Made by a program: the position numbers and the translations under genes. DNA of 64,000 nucleotides, taken from Limnohabitans sp. Bal53 (lineage in GTDB: Bacteria; Pseudomonadota; Gammaproteobacteria; Burkholderiales; Burkholderiaceae_C). Positions 44,403 through 55,061 of this stretch are shown here, in pieces. How positions within the stretch are numbered: the first letter of the stretch is position 1; the number at the start of each line of letters is the position of its first letter. The stretch lies in assembly GCF_003063355.1 (NCBI RefSeq), contig NZ_NESH01000006.1:206975-270974 (forward strand). The letters run 5' to 3'. Below the pieces are notes generated by a model. That model was not told the origin of the DNA and did no database searches. It worked only from the letters and a program-made list of their open reading frames with translations.

Positions 44403-44944
44403 GCATGGCACGTTTGCAACAACTCTTTCGCGAGAAAATCGCTGCTGACCTGACAGCCAAGTTTGGCTACACGTCACCCATGCAGGTGCCTCGCATCACC
44501 AAGATCACTCTGAACATGGGTGTGTCTGAGGCTGTGGCCGACAAGAAAGTCATGGACCACGCTGTGAGCGACCTGACCAAGATTGCAGGCCAAAAGCCTG
44601 TGGTCACCAAAGCCAAGAAGGCGATTGCGGGTTTCAAAATCCGTGAGCAGCAACCTATCGGTTGCATGGTGACTCTGCGCGGCGTTCAGATGTACGAATT
44701 CCTGGACCGTTTTGTCACCGTGGCATTGCCCCGTGTGCGTGACTTCCGTGGTATTTCCGGTCGTGCCTTCGATGGTCGCGGCAACTACAACATCGGCGTC
44801 AAAGAGCAGATCATTTTCCCTGAGATTGAGTACGACAAGGTTGATGCCTTGCGCGGTCTCAACATCAGCATTACCACCACGGCCAAGTCTGACGAAGAGT
44901 GCAAAGCGCTCTTGGCAGCTTTCCGCTTCCCCTTCAAGAACTGA
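44399..44944 (+). CDS. rplE: 50S ribosomal protein L5
   Basis: A 181-residue 5S rRNA-binding protein ([45 protein letters not shown]). The start overlaps the rplX stop (ATGA); the second ATG at 44405 gives the more usual MARLQQ N-terminus and may be the real one. Confidence 0.98.
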   Translation: MSMARLQQLFREKIAADLTAKFGYTSPMQVPRITKITLNMGVSEAVADKKVMDHAVSDLTKIAGQKPVVTKAKKAIAGFKIREQQPIGCMVTLRGVQMYEFLDRFVTVALPRVRDFRGISGRAFDGRGNYNIGVKEQIIFPEIEYDKVDALRGLNISITTTAKSDEECKALLAAFRFPFKN

Positions 44945-44952
44945 GGTGCCAC

Positions 44953-45258
44953 GTGGCTAAAGTAGCTTTGATCGAGCGCGAGCTCAAGCGTGAAAAACTG
45001 GCAGCCAAATTCGCGAAGAAATACGCGGAATTGAAGGCCGTTGCCAATGATTTCAAGCGCAGCGATGAAGAGCGTGCAGCTGCCCGTCTGGGTCTGCAAA
45101 AGCTCCCACGCAACGCCAACCCGACCCGTCAACGCAACCGCTGTGAAATCACCGGTCGCCCACGCGGTACGTTCCGTCAATTTGGTCTGGGCCGCGCCAA
45201 GATCCGTGAAATGGCCTTCGCCGGTCATATCCCGGGCGTGACCAAGGCCAGCTGGTAA
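44953..45258 (+). CDS. rpsN: 30S ribosomal protein S14 (zinc-free form)
   Basis: A 101-residue S14 with GTG start ([16 protein letters not shown]). It has the long form without the two CxxC zinc pairs; [28 protein letters not shown] is diagnostic. It binds the 3' domain of 16S rRNA. Confidence 0.97.
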   Translation: MAKVALIERELKREKLAAKFAKKYAELKAVANDFKRSDEERAAARLGLQKLPRNANPTRQRNRCEITGRPRGTFRQFGLGRAKIREMAFAGHIPGVTKASW

Positions 45259-45276
45259 TCGGCAGGAGATAACAAC

Positions 45277-45672
45277 ATGAGCATGAGTGATCCCATTGCC
45301 GATCTGTTGACCCGCATTCGCAACGCACAAATGGTGGCCAAGGCTGCTGTGATGGTGCCTTCTTCCAAAGTGAAGGTGGCCATTGCCCAAGTGCTCAAGG
45401 ATGAAGGCTACATTGACGGCTTCAAAGTCAAAACCGAAGACGGCAAAGCCGTTCTCGAAATCGCCCTGAAGTACTACGCCGGTCGCCCAGTGATTGAGCG
45501 CATCGAGCGCGTGAGCCGTCCTGGCCTGCGCGTGTACAAAGGCCGTGATGCCATCCCACAAGTCCAAAACGGCTTGGGCGTCGCCATTGTCACCACACCC
45601 CAAGGTGTGATGACCGACCGCAAAGCGCGTGCAGCCGGTGTCGGCGGCGAAGTGCTGTGCTACGTCGCTTAA
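45277..45672 (+). CDS. rpsH: 30S ribosomal protein S8
   Basis: A 131-residue primary 16S-binding protein ([17 protein letters not shown]-terminal [20 protein letters not shown]). In E. coli S8 represses the spc operon through an mRNA structure near rplE; whether that holds here cannot be told from sequence. GGAG lies upstream. Confidence 0.98.
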   Translation: MSMSDPIADLLTRIRNAQMVAKAAVMVPSSKVKVAIAQVLKDEGYIDGFKVKTEDGKAVLEIALKYYAGRPVIERIERVSRPGLRVYKGRDAIPQVQNGLGVAIVTTPQGVMTDRKARAAGVGGEVLCYVA

Positions 45673-45688
45673 AGGCAGGAGAGACTGA

Positions 45689-46222
45689 ATGTCCCGAGTA
45701 GCAAAAATGCCTGTGACCATCCCCGCTGGTGTGGATGTGTCGATCAATGCAACACAAATCAGTGTGAAGGGCGCTGGTGGTCAATTGGCCATCGCCGCAA
45801 ACACACTGGTTACCGTGAACAACGAAGGCGGCAAACTGAGTTTTGCGCCTGCCAATGATTCACGTGAAGCCAATGCCATGAGTGGCACCTTGCGTCAGCT
45901 GGTGAACAACATGGTCACTGGCGTGACCAAAGGCTTCGAAAAGAAGTTGAACCTGATCGGTGTGGGTTACAAAGCGGCTGCTTCTGGCGCCAAATTGAAC
46001 CTGGCTGTGGGTTACTCACATCCCGTCAACATCGAGATGCCCGCTGGCATCACGGTGGCCACTCCGACCGCGACAGAAGTCGTGATCAAGGGTGCCGACC
46101 GTCAACGTGTTGGCCAAATTGCCGCTGAGATCCGTGCTGTTCGTCCACCTGAGCCTTACAAAGGCAAGGGTATCCGTTATTCGGATGAGAAGATCACGAT
46201 CAAAGAGACTAAGAAGAAATAA
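45689..46222 (+). CDS. rplF: 50S ribosomal protein L6
   Basis: A 177-residue protein ([17 protein letters not shown]; signature [11 protein letters not shown] near the C-terminus) located near the sarcin-ricin loop and factor-binding centre. AGGAGAG precedes the start. Confidence 0.98.
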   Translation: MSRVAKMPVTIPAGVDVSINATQISVKGAGGQLAIAANTLVTVNNEGGKLSFAPANDSREANAMSGTLRQLVNNMVTGVTKGFEKKLNLIGVGYKAAASGAKLNLAVGYSHPVNIEMPAGITVATPTATEVVIKGADRQRVGQIAAEIRAVRPPEPYKGKGIRYSDEKITIKETKKK

Positions 46223-46233
46223 GGAGCTGCATC

Positions 46234-46599
46234 ATGTTGACCAAGAAAGAGCAGCGTCTGCGTCGTGCACGCCAAACACGCATCCGCATTGCCCAGCAGG
46301 GCGTGGCGCGTTTGACCGTGAGCCGCACCAATTTGCACATCTACGCCAGCGTCATTTCTGGCTGCGGCACCAAAGTGTTGGCCAGTGCCTCCACCGCCGA
46401 AGCCGAAGTGCGTACAGCACTGGGTGCTGCAGGCAAAGGCGGCAATGCCGCTGCAGCCACCGTCATCGGCAAGCGTATTGCTGAAAAAGCAAAAGCTGCT
46501 GGCGTTGAGAAGGTCGCCTTCGACCGCGCAGGTTTCGCTTACCACGGTCGTGTCAAGGCTTTGGCCGAAGCAGCCCGTGAAGCAGGTCTGCAGTTCTAA
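46234..46599 (+). CDS. rplR: 50S ribosomal protein L18
   Basis: A 121-residue 5S rRNA-binding protein ([18 protein letters not shown]-terminal [23 protein letters not shown]). It follows rplF by 11 bases with AAGGAG upstream. Confidence 0.98.
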   Translation: MLTKKEQRLRRARQTRIRIAQQGVARLTVSRTNLHIYASVISGCGTKVLASASTAEAEVRTALGAAGKGGNAAAATVIGKRIAEKAKAAGVEKVAFDRAGFAYHGRVKALAEAAREAGLQF

Positions 46600-46616
46600 A
46601 CGGATCGGAGTTACAA

Positions 46617-47135
46617 ATGGCTAAATTTACAGCAAAACCGCAGAGCGACGGTCCTGAAGACGGTCTGCGCGAAAAGATGATCGCGGTCAACCGCGTGACC
46701 AAAGTGGTCAAGGGCGGCCGTATCCTCGGTTTCGCAGCATTGACTGTGGTCGGTGATGGCGATGGCAAAGTTGGCATGGGCAAAGGCAAATCGAAAGAAG
46801 TGCCAGCAGCTGTGCAAAAAGCGATGGAAGAAGCTCGCCGCAACCTGGCCAAAGTCCACCTGAAAAATGGCACGATCCACCATGCCGTGAACGGTCACCA
46901 CGGCGCAGCCCGCGTCATGATGGCACCAGCTCCAAAGGGTACCGGCATCATTGCTGGTGGTCCAATGCGTGCTGTGTTCGAAGTGGTGGGCATCACCGAC
47001 ATCGTGGCCAAGAGCCATGGTTCGTCCAACCCTTACAACATGGTTCGTGCCACCTTGGACGCATTGTCCAACTGCACAACAGCTTCCAACGTGGCTGCCA
47101 AGCGCGGCAAGTCGGTTGAAGAACTGTTCGGCTGA
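46617..47135 (+). CDS. rpsE: 30S ribosomal protein S5
   Basis: A 172-residue protein of the 30S mRNA channel and helicase site. [20 protein letters not shown] is the N-terminal signature; [17 protein letters not shown] and [13 protein letters not shown] follow. GGAG lies nine bases upstream. Confidence 0.98.
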   Translation: MAKFTAKPQSDGPEDGLREKMIAVNRVTKVVKGGRILGFAALTVVGDGDGKVGMGKGKSKEVPAAVQKAMEEARRNLAKVHLKNGTIHHAVNGHHGAARVMMAPAPKGTGIIAGGPMRAVFEVVGITDIVAKSHGSSNPYNMVRATLDALSNCTTASNVAAKRGKSVEELFG

Positions 47136-47149
47136 ACCGGAGAACGAAC

Positions 47150-47332
47150 ATGACGACAGCAACAACTGTGAAAGTCCAACTGGTTCGCAGCCCGATTGGC
47201 ACCAAAGTTTCCCATCGCGCCACAGTGCGTGGTTTGGGCTTGCGCAAGCTGAACTCTGTGAGCGAGTTGCAAGACACGCCCGCAGTGCGCGGCATGATCA
47301 ACAAGATCAGTTACCTGGTCAAAGTTCTCTAA
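47150..47332 (+). CDS. rpmD: 50S ribosomal protein L30
   Basis: A 60-residue protein ([44 protein letters not shown]). The position between rpsE and rplO is as in other proteobacteria. Confidence 0.97.
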   Translation: MTTATTVKVQLVRSPIGTKVSHRATVRGLGLRKLNSVSELQDTPAVRGMINKISYLVKVL

Positions 47333-47342
47333 GAGGCTGATG

Positions 47343-47774
47343 ATGGAACTCAATAGCATCAAGCCCGCAGAAGGCTCAAAGCACGCACCACGCCGAGTCG
47401 GTCGTGGTATTGGCTCCGGCCTGGGCAAGACTGCAGGTCGCGGTCACAAAGGTCAAAAGTCACGTTCGGGTGGATACCACAAGGTGGGTTTCGAAGGCGG
47501 TCAAATGCCTTTGCAGCGTCGTCTGCCCAAGCGCGGTTTCAAATCGCAAACCCTCAAGTACAACGCTGAGATCACCCTGACAACGCTGTCGCGTCTGGAC
47601 ATGGCTGAAGTCGATGTTTTGTCTTTGAAGCAAGCCGGTTTGGTTGCACACATGGCCAAAGTGGTCAAGGTGATCAACACGGGTGAATTGACCAAAGCTG
47701 TCAAGTTGACAGGCATTGGTGCGACAGCAGGTGCCAAGGCAGCGATTGAAGCTGCTGGTGGCTCCGTGGCCTGA
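47343..47774 (+). CDS. rplO: 50S ribosomal protein L15
   Basis: A 143-residue protein ([42 protein letters not shown] N-terminus, [18 protein letters not shown]). Two adjacent ATGs (47340, 47343) precede it; the second matches the usual N-terminus. Confidence 0.98.
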   Translation: MELNSIKPAEGSKHAPRRVGRGIGSGLGKTAGRGHKGQKSRSGGYHKVGFEGGQMPLQRRLPKRGFKSQTLKYNAEITLTTLSRLDMAEVDVLSLKQAGLVAHMAKVVKVINTGELTKAVKLTGIGATAGAKAAIEAAGGSVA

Positions 47775-47796
47775 ACCTTGATGGACGAGACACAAA

Positions 47797-49116
47797 GTGG
47801 CAACCAACGCTAATCAAACAGCCAAAGCAGGCAAGTACGGTGACTTGAGTCGTCGGCTGGTCTTCCTGCTGTTGGCGTTGGTGGTTTACCGAATAGGTGC
47901 ACATATCCCTGTGCCTGGAATCGACCCTGACCAGCTCAAGCAATTGTTCAATGGTCAGCAAGGCGGCATCCTGAGCTTGTTCAACATGTTCTCGGGTGGC
48001 GCTCTGTCTCGCTTTACGGTATTTGCTTTGGGCATCATGCCCTACATCTCTGCCTCGATCGTGATGCAGTTGATGACATACGTGGTTCCCATGTTTGAGC
48101 AAATGAAGAAAGAAGGCGAAGCAGGTCGTCGCAAGATCACTCAGTACACCCGTTTTGGTGCATTGGGTTTGGCGATCTTCCAGTCCTTCGGCATTGCCGT
48201 AGCTCTGGAGGCCTCTGCTGGTCTTGTGATCGATCCGGGCTTGGGTTTCAGAATGACAGCAGTTGTGAGTTTGACTGCCGGGGCTATGTTCCTGATGTGG
48301 TTGGGTGAGCAAATCACTGAGCGTGGTTTGGGCAACGGCATCTCGATTCTGATCTTCGCAGGTATTGCTGCCGGTTTGCCGAACGCCTTGGGTGGTTTGT
48401 TTGAACTGGTTCGAACTGGTGCAATGAACCCGTTGATCTCGATGTTGATCATCGTGGTGGTGGCCCTGGTCACTTACTTTGTGGTCTTTGTTGAGCGCGG
48501 TCAACGTAAGATTTTGGTCAATTACGCACGCCGTCAGGTGGGTAACAAGGTGTATGGCGGTCAATCGTCACACTTGCCACTCAAACTGAACATGGCTGGT
48601 GTGATTCCACCGATCTTTGCCTCGTCGATCATTCTCTTGCCGGCCACCTTGATTGGTTGGTTCAGTTCGGGAACATCTGAGAGCGTCGTGGTCAGGTTTT
48701 TCAAAGATGTGGCCAATGCGCTCGCACCAGGACAACCGGTCTACGTGATGTTTTATGCGGCAGCCATAATTTTCTTCTGCTTCTTTTACACGGCATTGGT
48801 TTTCAACAGTCGTGAAACAGCAGACAACCTGAAGAAAAGTGGTGCTTTCATCCCTGGGATTCGTCCCGGTGATCAAACAGCCAAGTACATCGACAAGATT
48901 TTGCTGCGTTTGACCGCAGTGGGTGCTGTTTACATCACCTTCGTGTGTTTGCTGCCTGAGTTTTTGATTCTGAAATACAATGTTCCGTTTTACTTTGGCG
49001 GCACTTCACTGCTGATCATTGTGGTCGTGACCATGGATTTCATGGCACAAGTACAAAATTACTTGATGTCACAACAGTACGACTCGCTTTTGAAGAAAGC
49101 GAACTTCAAGTCTTAA
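47797..49116 (+). CDS. secY: Preprotein translocase subunit SecY
   Basis: A 439-residue protein with ten membrane helices forming the SecYEG channel. The plug/TM2 region [22 protein letters not shown] and [13 protein letters not shown] [15 protein letters not shown] are clear. GTG start with [25 protein letters not shown] N-terminus. The 104-bp gap to rpmJ contains no infA, which commonly sits there in relatives. Confidence 0.97.
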   Translation: MATNANQTAKAGKYGDLSRRLVFLLLALVVYRIGAHIPVPGIDPDQLKQLFNGQQGGILSLFNMFSGGALSRFTVFALGIMPYISASIVMQLMTYVVPMFEQMKKEGEAGRRKITQYTRFGALGLAIFQSFGIAVALEASAGLVIDPGLGFRMTAVVSLTAGAMFLMWLGEQITERGLGNGISILIFAGIAAGLPNALGGLFELVRTGAMNPLISMLIIVVVALVTYFVVFVERGQRKILVNYARRQVGNKVYGGQSSHLPLKLNMAGVIPPIFASSIILLPATLIGWFSSGTSESVVVRFFKDVANALAPGQPVYVMFYAAAIIFFCFFYTALVFNSRETADNLKKSGAFIPGIRPGDQTAKYIDKILLRLTAVGAVYITFVCLLPEFLILKYNVPFYFGGTSLLIIVVVTMDFMAQVQNYLMSQQYDSLLKKANFKS

Positions 49117-49220
49117 TCGGCTTGATGCATGTTTGGTAAAGAACCCTGAGCTGTTGCAAGGGGCCATATTTTTCACCTGGTCTGTGAAGTCTGGGTATCG
49201 ATGAGTTTTAGGAGAGAACC

Positions 49221-49334
49221 ATGAGAGTTTCTGCTTCGGTGAAAAAAATTTGCCGTAACTGCAAAGTCATCCGCCGTAAAGGCGTTGTTCGTGTGATCTG
49301 CACCGATCCACGTCACAAGCAGCGTCAAGGCTGA
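49221..49334 (+). CDS. rpmJ: 50S ribosomal protein L36
   Basis: A 37-residue protein [20 protein letters not shown] followed by [17 protein letters not shown]. The CxxC, Cys and His zinc ligands are intact, so this is the zinc-binding (C+) form. GGAGAG lies upstream. Too short for most ORF cut-offs but unmistakable. Confidence 0.96.
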   Translation: MRVSASVKKICRNCKVIRRKGVVRVICTDPRHKQRQG

Positions 49335-49358
49335 TTGAATTAGTTTTAGAGGACGAAA

Positions 49359-49724
49359 ATGGCACGTATCGCTGGCATCAACATTCCGCCGCACAAACAT
49401 GCTGAAATTGGCTTGACCGCCATTTTCGGTATTGGTCGCACCCGCGCTCGACAAATTTGCGAAGCTTCTGGCATCGCATATTCGAAAAAGATCAAGGATC
49501 TGACCGACGCAGACTTGGAAAAAATTCGCGACCAGATCGCAGTCTTCACCATCGAAGGTGACCTGCGCCGCGAAACCACCATGAACATCAAGCGTTTGAT
49601 GGACATTGGTTGCTACCGTGGTTTCCGCCACCGTCGCGGTCTGCCCATGCGCGGTCAGCGTACACGTACCAATGCACGTACTCGCAAGGGTCCGCGCAAA
49701 GGCGCTGCGGCTCTGAAGAAATAA
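49359..49724 (+). CDS. rpsM: 30S ribosomal protein S13
   Basis: A 121-residue 30S head protein contacting L5 and P-site tRNA ([20 protein letters not shown]-terminal [20 protein letters not shown]). It starts the alpha-operon portion after rpmJ. Confidence 0.98.
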   Translation: MARIAGINIPPHKHAEIGLTAIFGIGRTRARQICEASGIAYSKKIKDLTDADLEKIRDQIAVFTIEGDLRRETTMNIKRLMDIGCYRGFRHRRGLPMRGQRTRTNARTRKGPRKGAAALKK

Positions 49725-49743
49725 GCAGGATTGAGAGACCACC

Positions 49744-50148
49744 ATGGCAAAAGCACAATCAAACAGCGCCGCACAACGTGTCCGCAAAAAAGTCCGCAAG
49801 AACATTGCTGACGGTATTGCTCACGTGCACGCTTCGTTCAACAACACCATCATCACGATCACCGATCGCCAAGGCAACGCCTTGTCGTGGGCTTCATCGG
49901 GTGGTCAGGGTTTCAAGGGTTCGCGCAAATCGACACCTTTTGCAGCTCAGGTCGCCTCTGAAGTGGCGGGTCGTGCTGCCCAAGAACAGGGCATCAAAAA
50001 CCTCGACGTCGAGATCAAGGGCCCCGGTCCAGGTCGCGAGTCTTCGGTTCGTGCCTTGGGTGCATTGGGTATCCGCATCACATCGATTGCCGATGTGACA
50101 CCGGTTCCCCATAACGGCTGCCGCCCTCAAAAGCGCCGTCGTATCTAA
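49744..50148 (+). CDS. rpsK: 30S ribosomal protein S11
   Basis: A 134-residue platform protein ([23 protein letters not shown]-terminal [18 protein letters not shown]). It lines the E-site mRNA path with S7. An 86-bp structured gap follows before rpsD. Confidence 0.98.
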   Translation: MAKAQSNSAAQRVRKKVRKNIADGIAHVHASFNNTIITITDRQGNALSWASSGGQGFKGSRKSTPFAAQVASEVAGRAAQEQGIKNLDVEIKGPGPGRESSVRALGALGIRITSIADVTPVPHNGCRPQKRRRI

Positions 50149-50166
50149 TCTCAAACCAAGCCCACC

Positions 50167-50212
50167 GCCAGGCCATGCTTGCATCGCCTGGCTCCCGCAT
50201 TTGTTGATGCGG
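50167..50212 (+). promoter_or_regulatory. Two hairpins in the rpsK-rpsD gap
   Basis: GCCAGGC (50167-50173) pairs with GCCTGGC (50086+: 50186-50192), and CCGCAT-TTGTTG-ATGCGG forms a second hairpin (50195-50212), just before the rpsD ribosome site AAAGGAAAA. There is no U-tract, so these are not terminators; they may be an S4 feedback target or an mRNA processing signal. Confidence 0.5.
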
Positions 50213-50234
50213 CAGCTGCATAAAGGAAAATCAA

Positions 50235-50858
50235 GTGGCACGCTACCTCGGCCCCAAGGCCAAACTCTCACGCCGTGAAGGCACCGACCTGTTCCTCAAG
50301 AGCGCACGTCGCTCGATTGCGGACAAGTCCAAATTCGACTCTAAGCCAGGCCAGCACGGTCGCACTTCGGGTCAGCGCACATCAGACTATGGTCTGCAAT
50401 TGCGTGAAAAGCAAAAAGTCAAACGCATGTACGGTGTGCTGGAGAAGCAGTTCCGCCGCTACTTTGCTGAAGCTGACCGCCGTAAGGGCAACACAGGTTC
50501 TAACCTGTTGGCTTTGCTCGAGTGCCGTCTGGACAACGTGGTTTACCGCATGGGCTTTGGCTCAACACGTGCAGAAGCCCGTCAAATGGTTTCACACAAA
50601 GCCATCACTGTGAACGGTCAATCCGTGAACATCCCCTCTTACTTGGTCAAGGCCGGTGATGTGGTTGCTGTTCGTGAAAAATCGAAGAAGCAAAACCGCG
50701 TGGTTGAAGCTCTGCAATTGGCCGCTCAAGTCGGTATGCCTGCATGGGTGGAAGTCAATGCCGACAAGGCTGAAGGTACTTTCAAGAAAGTGCCTGACCG
50801 CGACGAATTCGGTGCTGACATCAACGAATCGTTGATCGTCGAACTGTATTCACGTTAA
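50235..50858 (+). CDS. rpsD: 30S ribosomal protein S4
   Basis: A 207-residue primary 16S-binding protein with S4 RNA-binding domain ([35 protein letters not shown]). GTG start ([16 protein letters not shown]). In enterobacteria S4 represses the alpha operon. Confidence 0.98.
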   Translation: MARYLGPKAKLSRREGTDLFLKSARRSIADKSKFDSKPGQHGRTSGQRTSDYGLQLREKQKVKRMYGVLEKQFRRYFAEADRRKGNTGSNLLALLECRLDNVVYRMGFGSTRAEARQMVSHKAITVNGQSVNIPSYLVKAGDVVAVREKSKKQNRVVEALQLAAQVGMPAWVEVNADKAEGTFKKVPDRDEFGADINESLIVELYSR

Positions 50859-50876
50859 TACGCTGTTTCAATCGTT

Positions 50877-50937
50877 CCCGACGCACAAGGCATTGTGGGT
50901 CGGGTGCTTCATCAGCCTTACCGGTGTAACGAACCGG
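50877..50937 (+). promoter_or_regulatory. Structured leader before rpoA
   Basis: CCCGAC-G-CACAA-GGCA-TTGTG-G-GTCGGG folds into an 11-bp stem with one G-G mismatch (50877-50904), followed by a smaller CCGGT / ACCGG hairpin (50921-50937) right before the rpoA ribosome site. No U-tract. It could separate rpoA expression from rpsD by processing or translational control. Confidence 0.5.
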
Positions 50938-50958
50938 GGGTATTGAGAGGAAGTCTGA

Positions 50959-51951
50959 ATGCAAACCAATTTGTTGAAACCCAAAGCTATCCAGGTCGAA
51001 CAATTGGCCGCCAACCGTGCCAAAGTCACGTTGGAGCCTTTTGAGCGTGGTTACGGCCATACCCTGGGTAATGCGCTGCGCCGTGTTTTGTTGTCTTCCA
51101 TGGTCGGCTACTCCGCCACTGAAGTCACCATCGCTGGTGTCGTGCATGAGTACTCCTCCATTGATGGCGTTCAACAAGATGTCGTGAACATCTTGTTGAA
51201 CCTCAAAGGCGTTGTTTTCAAGCTTCACAACCGTGATGAAGTCACGCTCAGCCTGCGCAAGGATGGAGAAGGTCCCGTTACGGCGGCTGATATCCAGACT
51301 CCGCATGATGTCGAAATCATCAACCCTGAGCACGTCATTGCCAATTTGTCGCAAGGCGGTAAATTGGACATGCAAATCAAGGTCGAAAAAGGCCGTGGTT
51401 ATGTGCCAGGCAGCATGCGTCGTTATGCCGACGAGCCCACCAAGGCCTTGGGTCGTATTGTTCTTGACGCTTCGTTCTCGCCTGTTAAGCGCGTGAGCTA
51501 CACCGTCGAGAGCGCACGTGTCGAGCAGCGTACCGATCTGGACAAGCTGGTCATTGAGATCGAAACCAACGGTGCCATCACAGCCGAAGACGCTGTGCGT
51601 GCATCGTCCAAGATTCTGGTGGAACAGTTGGCGGTATTTGCACAACTGGAAGGCAGCGAGCTGTCGGCCTTTGATGCACCTGCCGTGCGTGGTGGTGCGG
51701 GCAGTTTCGATCCGATCCTGTTGCGCCCAGTGGACGAACTCGAACTCACCGTTCGTTCGGCCAACTGCCTCAAAGCAGAAAACATTTACTACATCGGCGA
51801 CTTGATCCAACGCACTGAGAATGAATTGCTCAAGACCCCTAACCTGGGTCGAAAATCTCTCAACGAAATCAAGGAAGTCCTGGCTTCTCGTGGTTTGACT
51901 TTGGGCATGAAGCTCGAAGCTTGGCCACCAGCAGGTCTGGAAAAGCGATAA
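50959..51951 (+). CDS. rpoA: DNA-directed RNA polymerase alpha subunit
   Basis: A 330-residue subunit. The N-terminal assembly domain contains [23 protein letters not shown]; the C-terminal domain (from about 250) contains [20 protein letters not shown] and [24 protein letters not shown], which contact UP elements and activators. Confidence 0.98.
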   Translation: MQTNLLKPKAIQVEQLAANRAKVTLEPFERGYGHTLGNALRRVLLSSMVGYSATEVTIAGVVHEYSSIDGVQQDVVNILLNLKGVVFKLHNRDEVTLSLRKDGEGPVTAADIQTPHDVEIINPEHVIANLSQGGKLDMQIKVEKGRGYVPGSMRRYADEPTKALGRIVLDASFSPVKRVSYTVESARVEQRTDLDKLVIEIETNGAITAEDAVRASSKILVEQLAVFAQLEGSELSAFDAPAVRGGAGSFDPILLRPVDELELTVRSANCLKAENIYYIGDLIQRTENELLKTPNLGRKSLNEIKEVLASRGLTLGMKLEAWPPAGLEKR

Positions 51952-51960
51952 TCTCAAGTT

Positions 51961-51977
51961 CCCGGAAATGATCCGGG
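51961..51977 (+). promoter_or_regulatory. Hairpin in rpoA-rplQ gap
   Basis: CCCGGA-AATGA-TCCGGG is a perfect 6-bp stem with no following U-tract, ten bases after the rpoA stop. It is the third stem-loop in successive gaps of this operon. Confidence 0.45.
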
Positions 51978-52033
51978 TTGTGCACGGGCAGTACCTGATA
52001 CGGCTGTCTGTTTAATAAAGAAAGGAAAGCACC

Positions 52034-52420
52034 ATGCGTCACGGACACGGCCTTCGTAAACTCAATCGCACCAGCTCGCACCGCCTTGCGATGCTCCAAA
52101 ACATGATGAACTCGCTCATCGAGCATGAAGTCATCAAAACCACAGTGCCTAAGGCCAAAGAATTGCGTCGCGTGATCGAGCCTATGATCACTTTGGCCAA
52201 AGTGGACAACTTGTCGAACCGTCGTTTGGCGTTCAACCGTTTGCGTGACCGCGACAGCGTCACCAAATTGTTCACTGTGTTGGGCCCACGTTCGGCTTCA
52301 CGTCCTGGTGGTTACACACGCATCCTGAAAATGGGTTTCCGCGTGGGTGACAATGCACCGATGGCTTTGGTTGAATTGGTCGATCGTACCGAAACTACTG
52401 CTGAAACAGCAGCTGAGTAA
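52034..52420 (+). CDS. rplQ: 50S ribosomal protein L17
   Basis: A 128-residue protein ([52 protein letters not shown]). Last protein gene of the block; AAAGGAAAG lies upstream. The 3' end contains CTGCTG-AAA-CAGCAG (52399-52413). Confidence 0.98.
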   Translation: MRHGHGLRKLNRTSSHRLAMLQNMMNSLIEHEVIKTTVPKAKELRRVIEPMITLAKVDNLSNRRLAFNRLRDRDSVTKLFTVLGPRSASRPGGYTRILKMGFRVGDNAPMALVELVDRTETTAETAAE

Positions 52421-52438
52421 GGTATAATTCAGAGATAC

Positions 52439-52515
<77 letters not shown>

Positions 52516-52540
52516 ATTTTCAACATCTGTTGGAATTCAA

Positions 52541-52566
52541 GAAAACCCTCTTCGGAGGGTTTTTTC
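52541..52566 (+). terminator. Intrinsic terminator after tRNA-fMet
   Basis: AAAACCCTC-TTCG-GAGGGTTTTTT: a stem with UUCG tetraloop and a U-tract. It ends the rplN-to-tRNA transcription unit before the convergent pncC gene. Confidence 0.93.
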
Positions 52567-52622
52567 GTTTTTGATGCCAATGTATCTAACAACTTCCAAC
52601 ATATCAGAGTTAATTGACCTCG

Positions 52623-53102
52623 TCATTGCTGGATCGGCAGGCGCTGGCTTAAACCCAATAGTGCATGCGCGCAGCTGGCTTGTCGCACCTGTTGTCGAGT
52701 GCCGGTAAAAATACGGCACTCTGAATAAACCAAGCCATCGATGCACCAGCCAAACCAAAGCGTGCCCACCGGTTTGGTAGCAGAACCACCATCTGGTCCT
52801 GCAATACCAGTGACCGAAATGGATGCCTGTGCGTTTGTCCTGTAGAAGGCACCCAAAGCCATAGCCCGGGCAACCTCCTCACTCACTGCACCATGGCTTG
52901 CGATCAAAGACGGATCAACCCCCAATAAATCAGATTTGGCTGAATTCGAATAGGTCACCAAACCCCGATCAAACCAGCGACTTGAACCGGGCAGATCCGT
53001 ACATTCGGCTGCAATCAAGCCGCCTGTGCAGCTTTCAGCAGTGGCCATCATCCAACCCAAGGACATCAACTTATCCGCCAAGTTGAGTGCAATATTTGAC
53101 AT
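52623..53102 (-). CDS. pncC: CinA C-terminal-domain protein / nicotinamide-nucleotide amidohydrolase
   Basis: A 159-residue stand-alone CinA-C domain: MMATAESCTGGLIAAECTDLPGSSRWFDRGLVTYSNSAK contains the catalytic Ser region, and ISVTGIAGPDGGSATKPVGTLWFGW the conserved loop. It deamidates NMN to nicotinate mononucleotide for NAD recycling. The start overlaps the pgpA stop (ATGA on the minus strand). Confidence 0.9.
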   Translation of the reverse strand: MSNIALNLADKLMSLGWMMATAESCTGGLIAAECTDLPGSSRWFDRGLVTYSNSAKSDLLGVDPSLIASHGAVSEEVARAMALGAFYRTNAQASISVTGIAGPDGGSATKPVGTLWFGWCIDGLVYSECRIFTGTRQQVRQASCAHALLGLSQRLPIQQ

Positions 53103-53638
53103 CAGAACCATCTCCACAAGGCAAGAACCAGCAGTGTGCAAAAGGCAGCCACCAGATCGTCAAACAAGATGCCCCAGCCGCCACGCCATCCAAACCCTTT
53201 GAACAATCGATCGGCCCAAGCGACAGGGCCAGGCTTGGCGGCATCAAAAAAACGGAAGAGCAAAAAAGCCGACAGTTGAGCCATGAAGCCAGCAGGCATC
53301 ATCAAAAACAAGATCAACCACATGGCCACGATCTCGTCCCAAACGATGGAGCCGGGATCGCTCACGCCCATGTTCTTTGCTGTCAATGTGCATGCCCACC
53401 AACCGATGAACAGCGAAACCAAGAGCAGGGCTGCCTGAGCATTCAGAGACAAGTTGTTTTGAATCAACAACCATGAGGCCCAGCCCCACAGGCTGCCCAC
53501 CGTACCCGGGGCTTTGGGTGACAAACCTGAGCCAAATCCCAAGGCAATGGCATGGGCTGGATGACGCCACATGAAAGAAGCTGTGGGTCGTATCGGAGGG
53601 TTTACCGAAGGATCGGATATGTCAGAAATGGAGGACAT
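53102..53638 (-). CDS. pgpA: Phosphatidylglycerophosphatase A
   Basis: A 178-residue membrane phosphatase making phosphatidylglycerol. GFGSGLSPKAPGTVGSLWG, IVWDEIVAMWL and KGFGWRGGWGILFDDLVAA carry the conserved acidic and basic residues; three to four helices. An in-frame TTG at 53644 overlaps thiL, but ATG 53638 is preferred. thiL-pgpA-pncC form a minus-strand operon. Confidence 0.92.
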   Translation of the reverse strand: MSSISDISDPSVNPPIRPTASFMWRHPAHAIALGFGSGLSPKAPGTVGSLWGWASWLLIQNNLSLNAQAALLLVSLFIGWWACTLTAKNMGVSDPGSIVWDEIVAMWLILFLMMPAGFMAQLSAFLLFRFFDAAKPGPVAWADRLFKGFGWRGGWGILFDDLVAAFCTLLVLALWRWF

Positions 53639-53640
53639 CT

Positions 53641-54600
53641 TCAAGCGAAATGGTCGAATGAGCGGAAGGTGTTGGGTAAAACACGCCCATCTTTAGAAAG
53701 TAAAAGCAAGCGGGGATCGGCCGTGATGTGACCAATGCGTGTGACAGGCGTGTTGCAGGACTCACTCAAGGACATCACTTGATGATGATGGGACGGGTGA
53801 GAGGTAAAGACCAGTTCGTAATCATCGCCACCCGACAGAACGCATTGTTGTAACAAGTCCGCAGGGCAAGTCCATGTGTCACGGGTCAACATCAAATTCG
53901 AAATCGCAGGAAAGTGTAGATCTGCCCCTAGGCGGCTGGCATTGAGAATGTGACCTAAATCTCCCCAAAGCCCATCACTGATGTCGGCCATGGCGGTGGC
54001 CAGGCCACGCAATCCAACACCCAGGGCCGTGCGCGGAGTAGGCCGTTCCAACCGAGCGCGAGCCAACTCAAAAACAGCTTGCGGCAAGCTCACCGTGCCG
54101 CGAAATGCTTCAAGCGCAAGACGGGCATCGCCCAAATGGCCGCTCACATACACGTCGTCACCAACTTGGGCGCCCGAGCGCAAAATGGCTTGACGCACAG
54201 GCACCTCGCCCATCACCGTGATGGACACATTCAAAGGGCCTTGGGTGGTGTCACCACCGATCAATTCACAGCCATGTGCATCGGCCAAGGCGAACAATCC
54301 TGTTGAAAAGCCAGACAACCATTCCTCGTCCACCCGAGGCAGGGACAAAGACAATAAAAAAGCACGAGGTGTTGCACCACAGGCGGCCAGGTCACTCAAA
54401 TTGACCGCCAAGGCCTTGTGGCCCAAATCACAGGGGTTGACGGTGGAGAGAAAATGTCGACCTTCAACCAACATGTCAGCGGAAATGGCCAGTTGGTGGC
54501 CTGGGGTGGGTGTCCAAATGGCGCAGTCGTCGCCAATGCCGACATCTGCTTGCCGCGCAGCACGTTTGAAATAGCGTTCAATCAGTTCAAATTCACCCAT
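53641..54600 (-). CDS. thiL: Thiamine-monophosphate kinase
   Basis: A 319-residue PurM/ThiL-family kinase making thiamine diphosphate. GIGDDCAIW and the metal site HKALAVNLSDLAACGATP are characteristic, as are GGDTTQGP and SGGDDYELVFT. The gene begins the pgpA/pncC operon; the TMP kinase-pgpA pairing is widespread. Confidence 0.94.
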   Translation of the reverse strand: MGEFELIERYFKRAARQADVGIGDDCAIWTPTPGHQLAISADMLVEGRHFLSTVNPCDLGHKALAVNLSDLAACGATPRAFLLSLSLPRVDEEWLSGFSTGLFALADAHGCELIGGDTTQGPLNVSITVMGEVPVRQAILRSGAQVGDDVYVSGHLGDARLALEAFRGTVSLPQAVFELARARLERPTPRTALGVGLRGLATAMADISDGLWGDLGHILNASRLGADLHFPAISNLMLTRDTWTCPADLLQQCVLSGGDDYELVFTSHPSHHHQVMSLSESCNTPVTRIGHITADPRLLLLSKDGRVLPNTFRSFDHFA

Positions 54601-54639
54601 GGGGCAAAGCTTAACCGAGAGTCAAACCCAGGTGGCATC

Positions 54640-55032
54640 TCAATGCAAAGTGCGACCGCCGGGGATGGCGTTGGAGGCATCGAGCACAAAAGTGCCAATG
54701 GGTGCATCGAATCGGTGGCCATCCTCGGCCACAAAAAAGTAGCTGCCGTGCATGGTGCCATTGGCTGCTCGCAAGCGGCAGCCACTGGTGTACTGAAAAG
54801 ATTCACCGGGGCGCAGCAAGGGCTGCTGACCGACCACACCCAGGCCTTTGACTTCCTCGCTGTGTCCGCGTTCGTCTTGGATCACCCAATGGCGAGAAAT
54901 CAACTGAACAGGCACCCGACCCGTGTTGGTGACCGTGACGGTGTAGGCGAATGCGAAGACATCCTGCAAGGGATTGCTCTGATCTGCCACATAGTGAGGC
55001 AGTACATCAATTTGAACAGTGTAAGCAGACAT
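54640..55032 (-). CDS. apaG: ApaG protein
   Basis: A 130-residue fibronectin-like beta-sandwich ApaG ([58 protein letters not shown]). It is historically associated with Co2+/Mg2+ resistance; the exact function is open. Divergent from rpe with only 29 bp between starts. Confidence 0.92.
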   Translation of the reverse strand: MSAYTVQIDVLPHYVADQSNPLQDVFAFAYTVTVTNTGRVPVQLISRHWVIQDERGHSEEVKGLGVVGQQPLLRPGESFQYTSGCRLRAANGTMHGSYFFVAEDGHRFDAPIGTFVLDASNAIPGGRTLH

Positions 55033-55061
55033 GCGCACATGTTAACTGCGACAATTCAGGG

